From Bryopsis sp. KO-2023 (Eukaryota > Chlorophyta > Ulvophyceae > Bryopsidales > Bryopsidaceae), in the NCBI GenBank assembly GCA_030272585.1, contig BSYQ01000002.1:1736001-1800000 (forward strand): 64,000 nucleotides of DNA, read 5' to 3'. Each line of letters begins with the position of its first letter. The stretch's first letter is position 1. The notes under the pieces are model-generated. The model worked only from the letters and a program-made list of their open reading frames with translations, did not search any database and was not told where the DNA came from. This document shows, piece after piece, positions 1-11,302 of this stretch. The position numbers and the translations under genes were made by a program.

Positions 1-127
1 GTGGGGAGAAAAAGACTGACAGGTCGTTTTTTATCATCCATTTTTCGTTTCTTTGTTTTTGTTTTTTTTGTTTTTTCTTGGTCCCACGCATAGGGAGGAG
101 CGAGGACCTCTTTCTTGTACGGTTCAA

Positions 128-831
128 TCACATATAGCGCGCACACCTCAACCCTCGACCGACCGAAGTCGAGCATTCAAAACGACCCACAGCAACCGAA
201 ACTGACGATATGCTTTCCCCCGACTTGTGTCGCACGGTGCGCACCCGCCGCGCCACACAAGGTTTGATCGCCAGCCCGCTCTGCAGACCCGTCGTCAGAC
301 CGGTTACCCCTGAGTATCTCCATCTGAAAACAGGATCCAGGGTCTGGCCATTGATCACTCTCTCCTCCTGTGGTGGTGGCCGAAAACTGGACCACCCAAG
401 TGACGTCCACCTCTTCCCGGATCCACTGGCGTCACTCCTCCCCTTTCTTTCGTTAGTTTGAAATGAGGATCATGCGAACTTCCCTCGCTGGCGGTCTCGC
501 GCAACAAGGTTCCTCCCTCCAGGGCGCGCAACAGTTTTTCTCTTTCTGCAGGCACCTCACTCAAGTGGCGGCGCTGTTTCTCCAGACGCGGTCCAATAAC
601 CCAAGCTCTGGGATGTAGTAGTAAAGTCTGTGCCGTCGTGACCACCAGAAGTACAGAAATCCTCCAGCTCGTAGTCCAACCTGAAAAGAACTTTCACGCG
701 CGTCCTCTTTTGTTCGACTGTGCAAACTACGTTACAACAGTCAACACCACATCACTCCCTTCCTCCTCGAGAAAAACCTCCTGCAGGTTCTCTCCGATCG
801 GGACCATGTTTGGTGAATCCTCAAGCGACTT
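128..831 (-). CDS. last three exons of an unrecognised split gene
   Basis: Three minus-strand exons join in phase: 831-731 (phase 0 to 2), 680-561 (2 to 2) and 323-128 (phase 2, TGA stop). Introns are 730-681 and 560-324. Acceptors are good (ttttgtgatcag, ttcttttcag, ctgttttcag) and donors are GTAGTT and GTGAGG. The first exon encodes an acidic stretch with SLEDSPNMVPIGENLQEVFL. The second is rich in S, T, D and G (LDYELEDF near its start). The last is basic, with RRVRTVRHKSGESISSVSV. I recognise no domain. The 5' end was not resolved: an ATG at 1011 opens a short frame (METDHRKVEAR) that may be an earlier exon. The second intron carries a block shared with another gene at 25 kb. Phase agreement across both junctions is the main support; the function is unknown. 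Confidence 0.55.
427..560 (-). repeat. intronic repeat block, copy 1 (introner-like)
   Basis: This ~135-bp block starts exactly at the GTGAGG splice donor of an intron (560-324) and aligns, with one 2-nt gap, to the start of another intron at 25234. Shared cores include ACCTTGTTGCGCGAGA and CTTGTTGCGCGAG. By eye, roughly three quarters of positions match. Upstream exon sequence does not align. It is also readable as protein in both copies (GGTLLRE, SHD, HFKLTK), so a shared coding exon cannot be excluded. Confidence 0.6.
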
Positions 832-1900
832 CTGATCACAAAAACAAAATAAGACCCTGGTGATCCCTGTATTATTCTTGCTGCTTCTAGTCAAGCTGCA
901 GCCCAACATACGCCGGTTTCTGGTGGTGTTTGATGGTGACTGATTTGGCCACTCTACCGCGACCTGCGCCTGGCTACCTCGAGCTTCAACTTTCCTGTGG
1001 TCTGTTTCCATGCTCCCAGACGAGGCCCTTTTCCACCCAACGCTCCTCCATCTTTGTGAGGCTCACTCTTTCAACACCCTTGACGATCCGTTTTGGGGAA
1101 AAGTAAAAGAGTGTCATGGCTTCTTCCCTTTGTGAACACGGCACTAGGTTTTCACAAGTCCGTCGCACACATAAGCGCAACCAGCATTTCGGGGAAGGGG
1201 GGGCCACTTTGAATCTTTGTAACGTGCAGTAGAAAATCTGTTGAACAGGAATTTTTTTTCTTTTCTTGCTAGCTTTTTGGGGGGGCCAGAAATTTTTTTA
1301 AGGGGGCCAGGCCCCCCCAGGCCCCCCCAGGCCCTCCCAGGCCCCCCCCTGGCTGCGCCTATGGTCGCACAGTATTCTCGTAAGCAGCCCCAGTCTAAGG
1401 AACACGCTGTTCGTCGTTGGTGGCCATTGGCACTTCCTGTCTTTGCAACAAGATCTTTCGTTGGTCGCCCTTGACACTTCTTCTCTTTCCACCACGACCT
1501 CCCCCTCGCCATCGACACTTCCGTCGGTTGCAGCACGGCCTTTCCATCGCCATCAACGCTTATGTGCGGTGCCCAGCACCACCTCTTTTCTTTGTCGTCA
1601 TTGGCACTTCCTGTGCTCCATTACGACCCCTTGTTGGTGCTGTCGCTCTTTGTTGATCTATAGTCGGATCCACAGTGCCGACGGTCACAGTCTCGTTCGT
1701 CGTTTCCTCGTGTCCACAGAGAGCCACATGCGCCTTTGAGTTTGTGAACTCCCAGTTCTTGCTTGAACAGGAAATTGTCGTCCGACTTCTTAACACCAAC
1801 GTTTCCAGCAACTCACTTAGGGCGGCCCTATTCTGCGAGAGATTCTCTCTCATTCACGCAACGTGCCCTCTTCGATGAACCTATGAACAGTTTTTTAAGC
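832..1900. other. unresolved 5' region, G/C-tract and degenerate tandem repeat
   Basis: Between 832 and 1235 short minus-strand open stretches may be upstream exons of the neighbouring gene, but no phase-consistent model was found. 1270-1350 is a G-run then C-run segment with repeated GGCCCCCCCAG units. From about 1400 to 1640 an imperfect repeat recurs four times, each carrying a form of TTGGCACTTC or TTGACACTTC. 1650-1900 shows nothing assignable. Confidence 0.4.
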
Positions 1901-2616
1901 ACCCCGTTAGTGTAGAGTTAAATAGCAGAAAAATAAATGAATAGGTTGAAAAAAGTGCCTTCCGGTCAACTAGGGTCGATAAGCAACGTTTCTCTTTGAT
2001 GCTTCTTATGTTTCTCGGGAAGAAATCGGCGAAAACAAAGAACTAAATAACCCAATAGCCTCAATTTGATCATATTCCCTATATCTACCCTTAAAAGGCC
2101 CAGGAAGCGACACATGAGCAAAAGCACCTCGAATATCCAAGAACATATGCCCCATATCTTTTCTTATTTTCTCGAAGAATAAGAAAGGCTTAAAAGGTTT
2201 AAGAGCCTCAAGGATAGATTAGACTAGATGAATAGAACCCCCAAAGCAAGATTCAGGGATAGGTACATTCTTGAGATCAGTCATGAGAAAAGATGAGTGG
2301 ATGTTAGTGAAGTAGATGCAGCTTTTAGCTTTCGAAGATTGTCTCTCACTTTTTCTCATTATCTTTAAGTAAAAAATTGGTTTTCAATTTTTCGAAACGA
2401 AGATAAGCCGTTCAATTCTTTCAACGTTCCAGCACACAAGTCCTTCTCTCGTTTCTCAAGTCCTTCTCTCGTTTCTCGACAACTCCATAAAAACAGCCAG
2501 ACACTTCTCGACCCCATCACTTTCAATTTGTACTTAAATACCTTGAAGGTTTGTTTTATTCTAATCCACGTTTTTTCTAATTATTTTGGCTTTCTTGCCA
2601 AGACTCGGGGGAATTT
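1901..2616. other. intergenic, AT-rich; one 20-bp tandem duplication
   Basis: No gene is seen. At 2438-2477 the unit AAGTCCTTCTCTCGTTTCTC is present twice in perfect tandem. Confidence 0.5.
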
Positions 2617-2853
2617 GTGGATTTATCTGTTTGGTATGATTATTATGAGGATTTTTTTCGTTTGCCATCCCGATTTGATGGGGGTGCGCCCCCCGTTCCT
2701 TGGCTTTTTGCTCCGATGATTGATCCGGGCTCTTTTACTGCACCTCTTTTGGCCGAAGAGATACGTGACGCTATTCGTTCTCTCCCTCGATCTTTTTCTC
2801 CTGAGGTAGATGGTATTCCACCGAAGTTTTTCAAGGATTTTGCAGATGAAAGA
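2617..2853 (+). pseudogene. non-LTR retrotransposon (LINE) reverse-transcriptase fragment
   Basis: The frame encodes DYYEDFFRLPSRFDG followed by FTAPLLAEEIRDAIRSLP and then FSPEVDGIPPKFFK. In LINE reverse transcriptases the stretch before and into the first RT block reads roughly F-x-E-E-(I/V)-x-x-A-I-x-S-L-P-x-x-K-S-P-G-x-D-G-I-P-x-x-F-(Y/F)-K. Order and spacing agree here. The catalytic palm blocks (YADD) and endonuclease are absent, and the frame ends in an (AT)n run shortly afterwards, so this is a short dead fragment. The clade cannot be assigned. Confidence 0.7.
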
Positions 2854-3905
2854 TATATATATATTGAAGGAGCGCATTGACTCGACGCGATAAGCTCCCA
2901 ACGGAGCTCATCAAGAAGATAGTATTAATCATGAAATATGAGTATGACCGGTGCTACTTGAGATGGTTGGGTGTTATCAAAATAGCGCAAATCCACGTGT
3001 GAGTCAAACGACAAGTATGCAGTGGATCTCACATAGTCATCTTTATCAACACGCGCAAGTGACTTGAGGGGCAACCAACCGCGTTGAATATCCCCTGCAT
3101 TCTTGGACACTCGTGCCAACCAACGAATTAAGCCCAGAACGGTTCTGAACCAAGAAAACACCTGTTCATAGGTCAAAAACCAAAGCACCGTCTAGTTCAA
3201 TAGCCCAAGGGCTCGAAAAAAGGTGGTTCGTCCGTAAAAGGAAGAGAGAAAAGTAAATGAAAGCAACCGACGCCAACAACACTTACAAACGCCTGTCCAC
3301 AAACCATTGAACTAATTCTTGGAATCATGGGGGGCCCCTTGCCTTAAATCAGATACATGCGGCGTTGAATGAGTTGGGCACTTTAATTTATATAAATAGG
3401 AATATTCAATACCCGGTACGATCCATGAAATGATCTGTTAGCATATCGAACTTTAATGTCTATTGGCGTCATATTTTCATGTAAGCCCAATTGTAGAACT
3501 AAAGACGATTAAGGAAATGACCAAGTCGCCCCCGTATCAACCAAAGCATCCCCTTATTTGTTTGGAACATTGGAAGAAACATGTGGTGCGTTTGGTTCCG
3601 TGTGATGCACATGATCACAATCACTCACCACCTTATGTTCACAATGATAGTTGCATCGTATTCTTGAGTCCGTGTTTTGGTCTCCTTTTTCGACATTGAT
3701 AAAGAATCTCACAACAAAGAGGTGTCCCAAGGATCAAGCACTAAAAAGCTCGAGAAGATACTTGGTGTTATAAAGATAAAGATACCCGGCCCAAGAAGCC
3801 ATATGTGAGAGCCAATCGAGAACCTAGTCAATTTCGGAAATTATCAGGCTGAATATGATCAAAAACACTCGGCCCGTGTTCAAAGAAAGCTTTGGAACCG
3901 ATGTA
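2854..3905. other. no gene seen
   Basis: Mixed AT-rich sequence with only short chance-like frames. Nothing could be supported. Confidence 0.5.
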
Positions 3906-4485
3906 CCGAAGAAAATTTAAAGGGTCGTCAATGTCCTGTCCCCTAGTGGACGAAATTTGCGGATTTTTATGTGATGTCCCCCCCCCTTGATTTTTTGCGA
4001 AGATGAAAACAAGGTGAAACGTGTCCCCCCCCCCAAAAAAAAAAATAATAACAAAAAAAAGTCAAGTTCACCGTAGTGGTTGGTAATTGACACTGCTTTG
4101 TCAGATGAACGTCCCTCTTTTTCCTCTGTGCGAGGGTGTGTGCAACAGCGGTGGAGACCCGACGGCCGTAACAGTGTGTGTTCTCTGTTCTTCCGCCTGC
4201 GTCACTCATTTGCGGTTGTCGCTCCCGTGAGCACAGGGCAATGAATCACCCATGTTCGAGCTGGCGGCGACAATGTGAGGAGCGCTTTACTCACAACGCC
4301 CTGAGGCGGTGCGGGGTGTTTTCTTCAATGAATTGCGTAATGATCCATGGACGTTGAAATTTGAGAATCGCTTTTCGTGAAATTTAATGTCCCCCCCCCC
4401 CTTCTTCTCTAAATTTGCGAACCTGAAAAACAACTTTCGGTTTGTCCACCCCCCCCCATTTGACGACCCTTTAAATTTTCTACGG
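3906..4485. mobile_element. 580-bp inverted-repeat element with TA target site (Tc1/mariner-type MITE)
   Basis: The ends are near-perfect inverted repeats: CCG(A/T)AG followed by AAAATTTAAAGGGTCGTCAA, about 25 bp with one mismatch. TA flanks both sides (3904-3905 and 4486-4487). No coding capacity is visible, so it is non-autonomous. The interior holds four C-runs of 9 to 11 bases, two of them preceded by ATGT; the segment 3970-4030 is loosely repeated in direct orientation at 4388-4455. The superfamily rests only on the TA duplication. Confidence 0.65.
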
Positions 4486-5974
4486 TAATCAGTCATAGCG
4501 AGGGGGCAAGGTAGATAAACGCGGTGAAGTGCGCACCCAAGGCTTGAATACGAGCTGTTTTGGGTCATCAGAATTGTAGTTAAACTTGGGAAGCACCGAG
4601 GTTACTCCTAGTCGTTACCACATCTTCCGAGGAAATCATCTGCCACATGGAAAGAATCTAGATACGAATTTCGTGGGGCTAGGTGAAAGAAAAGATAGGA
4701 TCGGAGGCTCAAGCAACAATTTTCGGTGCCCCAACAAACCAACCCAGATAAAGCAACCCCCTGGAGCTATTGCATCCAGTATCAACAAATTACTGGTGTT
4801 ACCTCCGAATGGATGTTTCATGCCCGAAAAACCGAGCAAATATTGGTTAATGATGAAAGAGGCTAAATGAAGAATGCCTAGATTAGAATATGTATATATG
4901 TTTTTATGTACAGGATGATTGCGAATGAAGCTGCGTTTGGAGAGCTCTCCAAGCCGTGGGGAGCAAAGGCGGTGAAACATAAAAGGGTAGTTCCCGCACA
5001 TACTTTTTTGAACACAACATATACTCCCAATAAGCACCGTGCCCAGTGTCATCGGCGTCACCATAACGAATTGAGAAGTGATACAGCAATACTAGTTTCG
5101 ATATTTTTTTGCTTTCGAAAACATTTGGATAATTTTTTTCCTATGTTTCTATAGGGGGGGATAGATGGTTTTTTTATTCCTTCAAGCTTCTTGATATAAC
5201 AAATTTGAAATCGATCATACACTGCATGACTTCGTTTTTCCAGCCGTTCAGGGAGTTCCAAGACGGTCGTAACAACTTTACTCGGGTTTTCGTTTTTCGT
5301 TTACAAATTTTTTTGCGTGTCTAAATTCAATGGGTTTTTTTCTTTTGTGCGTGGTTTGCGTACCCCCCACATAACAATGTTACAATCCAACATTTTGTCG
5401 GGTTTCTTTCCACTAATGTATACTAATTATTGAGCTCTATTGTTGGAATTATTAAATTCCATGTCGATGATCACCTCGAGTTCCAAATGACTACTCCGAA
5501 TTATAGGTTAAAACACGGAAAGGTAAAAAGCTTTCTAACGTAAAGATTGAAGTTGTTACGTATGACGATGATAGGTGGTTATATATCCACAAAAAAATAC
5601 TAAGATAGGGGCATTAAAGTATTTTTCCAAAAGCTTAAACTCGGGTTTTCATGGTCGCACATTCATCAAACTAGAGGAATGGTATTCATCAGTAAAATGA
5701 GGTATTCTTTAAGAAATTTTTACATCCAAGATTACGAAGGGGTTGGACACAGAGGAATTCAATACTTGAAAAACATGACTTTCATCTTAACATGGTTACG
5801 TTCGGTCCAAGAATCGATCGACGATGCATCCAAGACATAAAAATATCTTCTCCCATGATCTTGTGTTTATCCTTTGGTTTTTAAGAATCGATGAATTGTG
5901 TTTTGGTTTGGAAGTATATTCTGGGGTTTTTTAGGAAACTAGGACGTGATGATCAACTCTGGGTTGATTGGGAA
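4486..5974. other. no gene seen
   Basis: AT-rich sequence with weak frames only. 5967-5974 (ATTGGGAA) is the left target duplication of the next element. Confidence 0.5.
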
Positions 5975-7240
5975 CAGACCTGGGCCCGACCGGACCGGCA
6001 GCGAAAAACCGGTCCGGTCCGGTCGAACCTGTCTATGGACCGGATGACCTGTCCGGTCCTGCGAAAGAACGCCGGTCCTTGCAAGACCGGACAGGTTGCG
6101 ACCGGTCCGGTCCTGTCCGGTCCGGTCCTGTCAACCTCGGAAATCTACAAAAATCTGGACCGGATTTCTGACAAATTTTTCGGTTTTAGACAGGTCACAC
6201 CAATATTTCGCTTTTATTAAACAGGCGAAACCCTGTCTTGACAGGGGGGTTCTCCTGTTTTAGACCGGCTCCAGGTCGGTCTGGACAGGTGGGCTGCCTG
6301 TCCAGACCGACCTGGAACCTGTCTAGAATAGGTCGCACAATTAAGCACATATTACGTGCTAAGTGTGTATCAATCGATCAGGAAGTGAGTTAATTAATTA
6401 AACAACAAAGTGATATTATTATATACATTTTCAATGTATGAATGACGTGAGCCAAGCTCACCAACCTCCGACTAGAGGGGGTCGGTCGACTCAAGGGGGA
6501 TTCGAACCCGGGTTGGCTAAGCCCGAGTCGAAGGCACTACGAAGTGGCAGACCCCACCACAGGATATGGGGGCCGTTACCTTTAAGTACCCGTTTAATTT
6601 TATTGCTGAAAATAGGTATTTAAAGGTAACGGCACCCACTTGAGCGTCCCTATGGTGGGGTCCGCTACTTCATAGTTCCTTCGACTCGGGCTTAGCGAAC
6701 ACGGGTTCGAATCCCCCTTGAGTCGACCGACTCCCTCTAGTCGGTGGCTGGTGAGCTTGGCTCACGTCAATCATACACTAAAATATATATATAATAAGTA
6801 TTACTTCGTTCTTTAATTAACTAAATCAGTTCCCAACCAATTAACACACTAAAAAGTGCTTAATTGTGTGACCTATTCTAGACCGGCGCCAAGTCGGTCT
6901 AAACAGGCAGCCCACCTGTCCAGACCGACCTGGAGCCGGTCTAAAACAGGTCACACTAGGCGTCACACCGGTCTAAAACAAGGTCACACCGGTCTAAAAC
7001 AGGTCACACCAGGTGACCGGTACTAGAAAGGCGACAACCTATCTGGAAAGGTAAGACTGGTCTAGAAAGATCAAATCCGGTCTAGGAAAGGTGGTCCTTT
7101 ACTAGACCGGTTTTGATCTTTCTTAGACCGGATTTGACCTTTCCAGACAGGTCTGACCTGTCTAAGAAAGGTCAAATCCAATCTAAGACAGGTTTTCCGG
7201 TCCGGTCCGGTCCTTTAAAACCTGCCGGCGCCTAGGTCTG
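5975..7240. mobile_element. hAT-like foldback element, family 1 copy 1
   Basis: The element starts CAGACCTGGGC and ends as the inverse CAGACCTAGGC. It is flanked by a perfect 8-bp duplication, ATTGGGAA at 5967-5974 and 7241-7248. An 8-bp duplication with short TIRs beginning CAG is typical of the hAT superfamily. Subterminal regions are packed with ACCGGTCCGG and ACAGGTC-type motifs. The middle is a near-palindrome with arms of about 320 bp (roughly 6285-6600 and 6605-6925). Each arm contains a tRNA-like segment with the exact Pol III B box GGTTCGAATCC (6704-6714 on +, and its inverse near 6510). No transposase is present, so it is non-autonomous. Confidence 0.85.
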
Positions 7241-7338
7241 ATTGGGAATGCAGAAATTTTCATTCGAGGGTTAGATGCTTACGGCAAGCTTTTCCTTTTT
7301 CACAAGTAGCAAGAAGTGAGCGTAATAGATATGATGCC

Positions 7339-7853
7339 TTGCTTGAGAAGAAACAATCACAATACATGGAGGATTTTGGAATGCGTCTCTCTAAATGGTT
7401 TTTGACGGATAAGACATATCAGCTCCCCAACGATCACACGCCCACGATCATCGATGCCACGAACAAAGGCAACGCTTCCCGCTTCCCGCTTCCTGAACCA
7501 CAGCTCCTTACCGAACTTGGAGGTGTTGAAGGATGTGGACAAGGTGCAGACGATCTTCAAGGAGGCGGGGGTGTTTCGAATCATGATGCGGGCAGTGCGG
7601 GATATTTTGAAGGGGGAGGATCCTAACGTATCGGCCCGACTTGTCAGCCGACGAGGTCTTTAAGGGGCGGTGCTGGAAGTGCGAGACCAAGATGAGGAAA
7701 AAAAAAAAAATCCCCACCACCGCGTATTGGACGACCCTGATCGCCGACATGTGGAGGACCTGCTTCGCTCTGTGCCGCCCTTTCCCTGATGAGGGGCCGA
7801 TCACCGCGACAGGAGGACCGAAAGGAACAAAATATGTGCATATCCCCCGATGA
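7339..7853 (+). pseudogene. GC-rich gene fragment in two frames, unrecognised
   Basis: Two overlapping frames look like real protein. About 7520-7663 encodes LEVLKDVDKVQTIFKEAGVF, then MMRAVRDILKGEDPNVSARL. 7638-7853 encodes ADEVFKGRCWKCETKMRKKK, then AYWTTLIADMWRTCFALCRP, ending in TGA. The second carries a C-x2-C pair. The frames overlap at 7640-7660, so either a frameshift or an unplaced intron separates them. Base composition is clearly richer in G and C than the surroundings. No family was recognised. Confidence 0.4.
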
Positions 7854-8461
7854 GATGAACGTCAAATGATCTAAATTATAGAGGTTTGTTTTTGGGGTTT
7901 TATGCAAAGAAAAAGTTGAATTAGAAGCGGCTTGAAGCAGATAAAACTTGTCCCCTACTCGGACTTTTAATAGATAGTGAGTATGCAAAGTAGACGATAG
8001 AAACATTGAAGGGGGATGCACGAACCAGCCAAAAACAACCTTCTTGCATTACCGAGTGACCTGCCAAGGAGATCTTGGCTACGGTGAAGGGAAGCATGGA
8101 GGGTAGGTTTTTGATGCCCAAAAGCCATGGTGCTTCATGGTGATGGTCAATCCAGAGGAAAGAGTGTTTCAAGCCAAAAGACATGCCTTTACCGAAGGAC
8201 CCTGGATGGTTCAGCAACTGCAAGGATCGTTCGTTCGGATACGTTAGACACCTAATCATTCTTGGGTCGTTTAAAGGCATCAATGTGACCCGGTGGAACA
8301 AGAAACGTCGAGCGAGGATGATACATTGGAGGATACCGAAAAAGAAAAACCATTTGCAGATTTTCTCGCAACCCTATCCGGAACGAGGACTATTGATACG
8401 CCCTCTTTCGTTTTACTCTTTTTCTTGTTGCTTACGATGGACGCGCTCCAGATTTCAACAC
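7854..8461. other. no supported gene
   Basis: Short frames only. 8293-8380 encodes an acidic stretch (SSEDDTLEDTEKEKPF) that could be an exon of the repeat-borne gene that follows. Confidence 0.35.
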
Positions 8462-8803
8462 CGATGAGGAGGATCTTGTGGAAGAACAACAAAACGAGCC
8501 TACTAGAGATGTAGGCGATCTAGAGAGTTCAGAGTCGAGTAAATTGGAAAAAATGGATGTTGAGGCAGTTGTCGAACAGATACAAGAGGATTTGGAAATG
8601 GTAGGCCTGTGTATTGAGCATGAAGGGGACCACTATTACCGAAATCTTCAGAGAAGTACCAACCTTATACTCCCTCGCTGATTGTTTTCGTCACCCGGGA
8701 TGATGGTCTATACTTCGGCAAGTACTACGGAGACATGGCACATAGGTTCGACAAGCCCACAAGTCTCATTTGCTTAACATCAATGGCTTTAGTTGACTTT
8801 TAA
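8462..8803 (+). repeat. dispersed coding-like repeat, copy A
   Basis: 8469-8682 encodes EEDLVEEQQN then MDVEAVVEQIQEDLEMVG and GDHYYRN. An inverted copy at 40872-41092 encodes the same protein with conservative changes (EEDLVEEQQND, MDVEAVVEQIQEGLEMIG, GDHYYRI). Nucleotide identity looks like roughly 85 percent. Directly after it, 8654-8803 is open in another frame with YTPSLIVFVTRDDGLYFGKYY and a TAA stop. It is probably part of an old mobile or multicopy gene; no domain was recognised. Confidence 0.5.
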
Positions 8804-9128
8804 TCTTTTGAAACATAAGAATTCTTGACGCTCCATTAGACAATGGCATTTCTAAGATTCGCGAACATATGATGGGGCGTGGTTGAAGCTAGACCAAAGA
8901 TTGTACTTGTTGATCTACCATGTTCAAGATTTTGGTAGGAAACCCATGGGTCTTATCCCTTAATGTTAGTTATCAGCCTCTCCAACCACCAGTTTGATCC
9001 TATTACAGGAAACGTCATGGACTGCTATGCTCCCCTCCATATTCTCATAAAGGAATATATTCAACTCTTCTGTTGCTTTTGCGAAAAGCAAGCTGTTAGA
9101 GATCGATTCTTGCATTCTAGCTCTAAGG
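8804..9128. other. no gene seen
   Basis: AT-rich spacer with no supported feature. Confidence 0.4.
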
Positions 9129-9323
9129 ATGGAAACAAAGAGTATCGGCGTCGACAACTGCAAACCCACGACCAACCCTAGCACCGCCACCATGGTCGAA
9201 TACCTCCAGAGAGTGAAAGAGGCGATCGAACGTATCGAAACGGGAACAGCTCAAGCAAAGGAAGCCGCTCGGGCGTTAACCGAGCTCTTGGCAGAGGAGG
9301 ATTCTGTAATCAGTTACTACTAG
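9129..9323 (+). CDS. small helical ORF or first exon (64 aa)
   Basis: ATG at 9129, TAG stop at 9321-9323. The product has a polar start (METKSIGVDNCKPTTNPSTA) and then a probable amphipathic helix or coiled coil: MVEYLQRVKEAIERIE and AKEAARALTELLAEED. It is richer in G and C than its surroundings. A similar short helical ORF lies at 19562. It could be a stand-alone peptide or the first exon of a decayed gene. No family was recognised. Confidence 0.35.
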   Translation: METKSIGVDNCKPTTNPSTATMVEYLQRVKEAIERIETGTAQAKEAARALTELLAEEDSVISYY

Positions 9324-11302
9324 CAGGATCAGAGAGGGAGATTGGAGCAAGAGAACGCTCCGTTATGCGTGGGTTTTTTAATGTCGCATCTACACGATTC
9401 TTGGCATCATACTTGGGACAAAATAGCTAGGTTTTCTTTTAATCAGCGAACTTGTTTTCATGTGTTGATGCATGGAACACAAATATTATATTTATTTTAG
9501 AGGTACGAAAGTATATTGTATTAAACATATTGCTCATCATTTCCTGAGAAATGCATCTTATTTAGGCCCGTGGCAACAATGTATTATGGTGATTAATGTG
9601 TCGTAGATGAACAATGACTAGATTTTTTTGGACGTTCTTTGGGGTATAGCACTACTTTGATGTGATCATCGAGGATATAAAGTACAACATGAAGTCGAAA
9701 CGATGTTCTTGCTTAAGATTGATTGTTCATGTAAGATATTTATTTGATTTTCGTTGGGTGTGTGTGTCATAGGCACAAGAAAGGGACAAAAATGGTGGTT
9801 TTGAAGCATAGCGAAAGGACTTTTCTGCTTAATGCTAGTCCCTGGAGCGCCTGAAGTGTCTTTTCAAGCACATGCAAAGAGTAAGAGGCTTCCGTAAAGA
9901 GTCCCAACCGCACACCAACTGCCCTCCATGCAACAACAGCGATTGCGTTCACAAGGATCGACAATCGTGGAGGCAAGGAGTTGGAAAACGAACAAAAGGA
10001 AAGCTTGCTTAAGAGGACCCTCCCATGCATTGCTTCAAATTCGAGTGGAATTCCCTTTTTTGATCATGTTGAGCTAGTTGAGATATGGTAAGATATGTTT
10101 TTCCTCTTAAGGAAATATGGTAAGATATGTTTTTCCTCTTAAGGAAAAAAAAGGAAAAAATACGAATCCACGCATACCGGGGAGGATTGTCGACGTTGAC
10201 ACCATATTATCCCCGAGACTTACAATTTTCCCTTCATCTTTTTGCGTAGAAGAATTTTTCCACTAAATGAGGAGTCCTCATTACGCAACTTCGGATTACA
10301 CTCGGATTAGTAGGTTTTCGCGTTCGAAGCTTAAAGAGTGAGTTTGAAGGCCGTCAAAAACAAGGTTATGTGTTTTGGGTTCCGTCTAATGTCCCACTTC
10401 ACTAGAAGAAAGAATCACTATGTTTTTCCGGATAATGTATCATTAAGAATCACAACATAAACCCCTCTCTTTCAACTTCTCAAACAATTGAGTTCAATGT
10501 CGAGACGCTCCCTTAGATTCTAATTTTGCTAGAGATCAGCGGGTTAATACAAATTAATTGCAGCAGTCGTAACAATAACAATCTGCAGGAAAGATATCAT
10601 TCAACCACAGCTAAAAAAAGCCATCTTTTTCTGCTGCCGCCACCAGACCCTAAAAGCGTGGCCTTGTTGACGATGCTTTAAATTTCTTGAAAGTTTTTTG
10701 GCCTGTAGATTGTCGATGGTAGCATCTCCGAGCTAGGATGTTCAAAAGGGTTGGAGAAGGCATTTGAACAGAATGAAGAAGTATCAATGCAACAACAACG
10801 TGGAAGTCGATGCAACCATGAACATCGTGGAGTATTTCTTTAAGTAAATATACAAAGAACCAAACAAGATAAATATTGCTTTGTAGGGTGATTTTTTTAA
10901 ATCTCAACATATGAGAATTGTAGGTATCTTGTTGCTACAGAAGCATTATATATTCGTACTGAAAATCAGAATCAAGCGAGCTTTTGGCCTTTTCCTCTAC
11001 ACGAGATTTCCGTTCTCGATGAGCTCACCTTAGGACACCCGCGTTATCTTTTAACGGATGTGCCGCCCCAGCCAAACTCCCCACCTGGAGCTTTGCGTAA
11101 CCACACGTGGTCCATTGGTGGGGACGATCCTGATACATCTTCCCGGTGCAAATGTGGTTATTGTTAGTCTATCGATAAACTCATCTAATGCTATACATAG
11201 CCAAACGTCATTTCTTATGAAATATTTTTAGCAGGCGCTCATGCAACGCTTTGAAATCTTATCGCTGTTGAATATTTTTAAAAGTATTGGGTCTTGAACT
11301 CA
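9324..11302. other. no gene seen; 32-bp tandem duplication
   Basis: AT-rich. At 10083-10146 a 32-bp unit beginning ATATGGTAAGATATG is duplicated in tandem. Nothing else was supported. Confidence 0.45.
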
